A stretch of 5,506 nucleotides of DNA. Source: Synechococcaceae cyanobacterium RL_1_2 (GTDB lineage: Bacteria > Cyanobacteriota > Cyanobacteriia > Cyanobacteriales > JAAUPO01). Below, piece by piece: positions 5,422-5,506 of this stretch (position 1 is its first letter; the number at the start of each line of letters is the position of its first letter). The translations under genes and the position numbers were made by a program. The notes under the pieces are model-generated. The model saw nothing but the letters and a program-made list of their open reading frames with translations, did no database searches and was not told where the DNA came from. Location of the stretch: contig JAAUPO010000197.1 of the NCBI GenBank assembly GCA_012033095.1, forward strand, positions 1 to 5,506. Reading direction: 5' to 3'.

Positions 5422-5447
5422 ATTGAGATAAAGCATTGAGATAAAGC
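5422..5447. repeat. Perfect 13-bp tandem duplication ATTGAGATAAAGC
   Basis: ATTGAGATAAAGC at 5422-5434 is repeated exactly at 5435-5447 with no gap. It lies just upstream of a possible promoter for a gene to the right of the window. Confidence 0.75.
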
Positions 5448-5454
5448 TTAGAGG

Positions 5455-5484
5455 GAGACAAGTACGATTAAAGCTTTGTATAAT
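5455..5484 (+). promoter_or_regulatory. Possible promoter reading out of the window
   Basis: TATAAT (5479-5484) is a perfect -10 consensus. GAGACA (5455-5460), 18 bases upstream, matches four of six -35 positions. The downstream gene is outside the window, so direction and use are unconfirmed. Confidence 0.35.
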
Positions 5485-5506
5485 CAGACTTGTAGCGATC
5501 ACTTTT

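Overview
The window looks like chromosomal DNA of a unicellular cyanobacterium. Four perfect HIP1 octamers (GCGATCGC at 181-188, 458-465, 1328-1335 and 2863-2870) and many near-HIP1 sites are present. The genes are typically cyanobacterial: crtE, a DUF212 membrane protein, a DUF4332 protein, a type IV pilin-like protein, a large acetolactate synthase subunit and a thylakoid-type TatA. Sampled lines of the ilvB gene are close to half G+C, while the spacers are clearly AT-richer. I cannot name the genus; Synechocystis- or Microcystis-like is a guess.

Layout. 1-696 (+): the 3' end of crtE, then 16 bases later a DUF212 ('divergent PAP2') gene, closed by a hairpin plus T-run at 700-723. 697-1107: non-coding, holding a MITE-like inverted-repeat element (743-874, or 733-897 on a wider reading) and repeated GGATRGTTAAT motifs. 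1108-1522 (-): a DUF4332 gene. 1523-1910: non-coding, with a second MITE-like element (about 1678-1798) whose ends resemble GGACTTACGCA. 1911-2413 (+): a type IV pilin-like gene with a hairpin behind it. 2617-4479 (-): intact ilvB, convergent with the pilin gene, with a C-terminal zinc ribbon. 4480-5010: a long divergent spacer with an NtcA-like palindrome and short tandem repeats. 5011-5277 (+): intact tatA, followed by two C5/G5 hairpins. 5398-5506: a 13-bp tandem duplication and a possible promoter reading out of the window.

The main oddity is that all four genes in the left 2.4 kb are broken by single-base length changes (five in total, most in or beside homopolymers). The reading frame after each break still encodes clean, family-like protein. 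ilvB and tatA, about 2.1 kb of coding sequence, are unbroken. The pattern fits either homopolymer sequencing errors or very recent pseudogenisation. Because CrtE supplies precursors for carotenoids, phytyl chains and quinones, error is the simpler explanation for a phototroph. I did not find a convincing new multi-gene system. The best leads are the frameshift cluster, the two MITE-like elements, the zinc-ribbon tail on IlvB and the repeat-rich region upstream of tatA.
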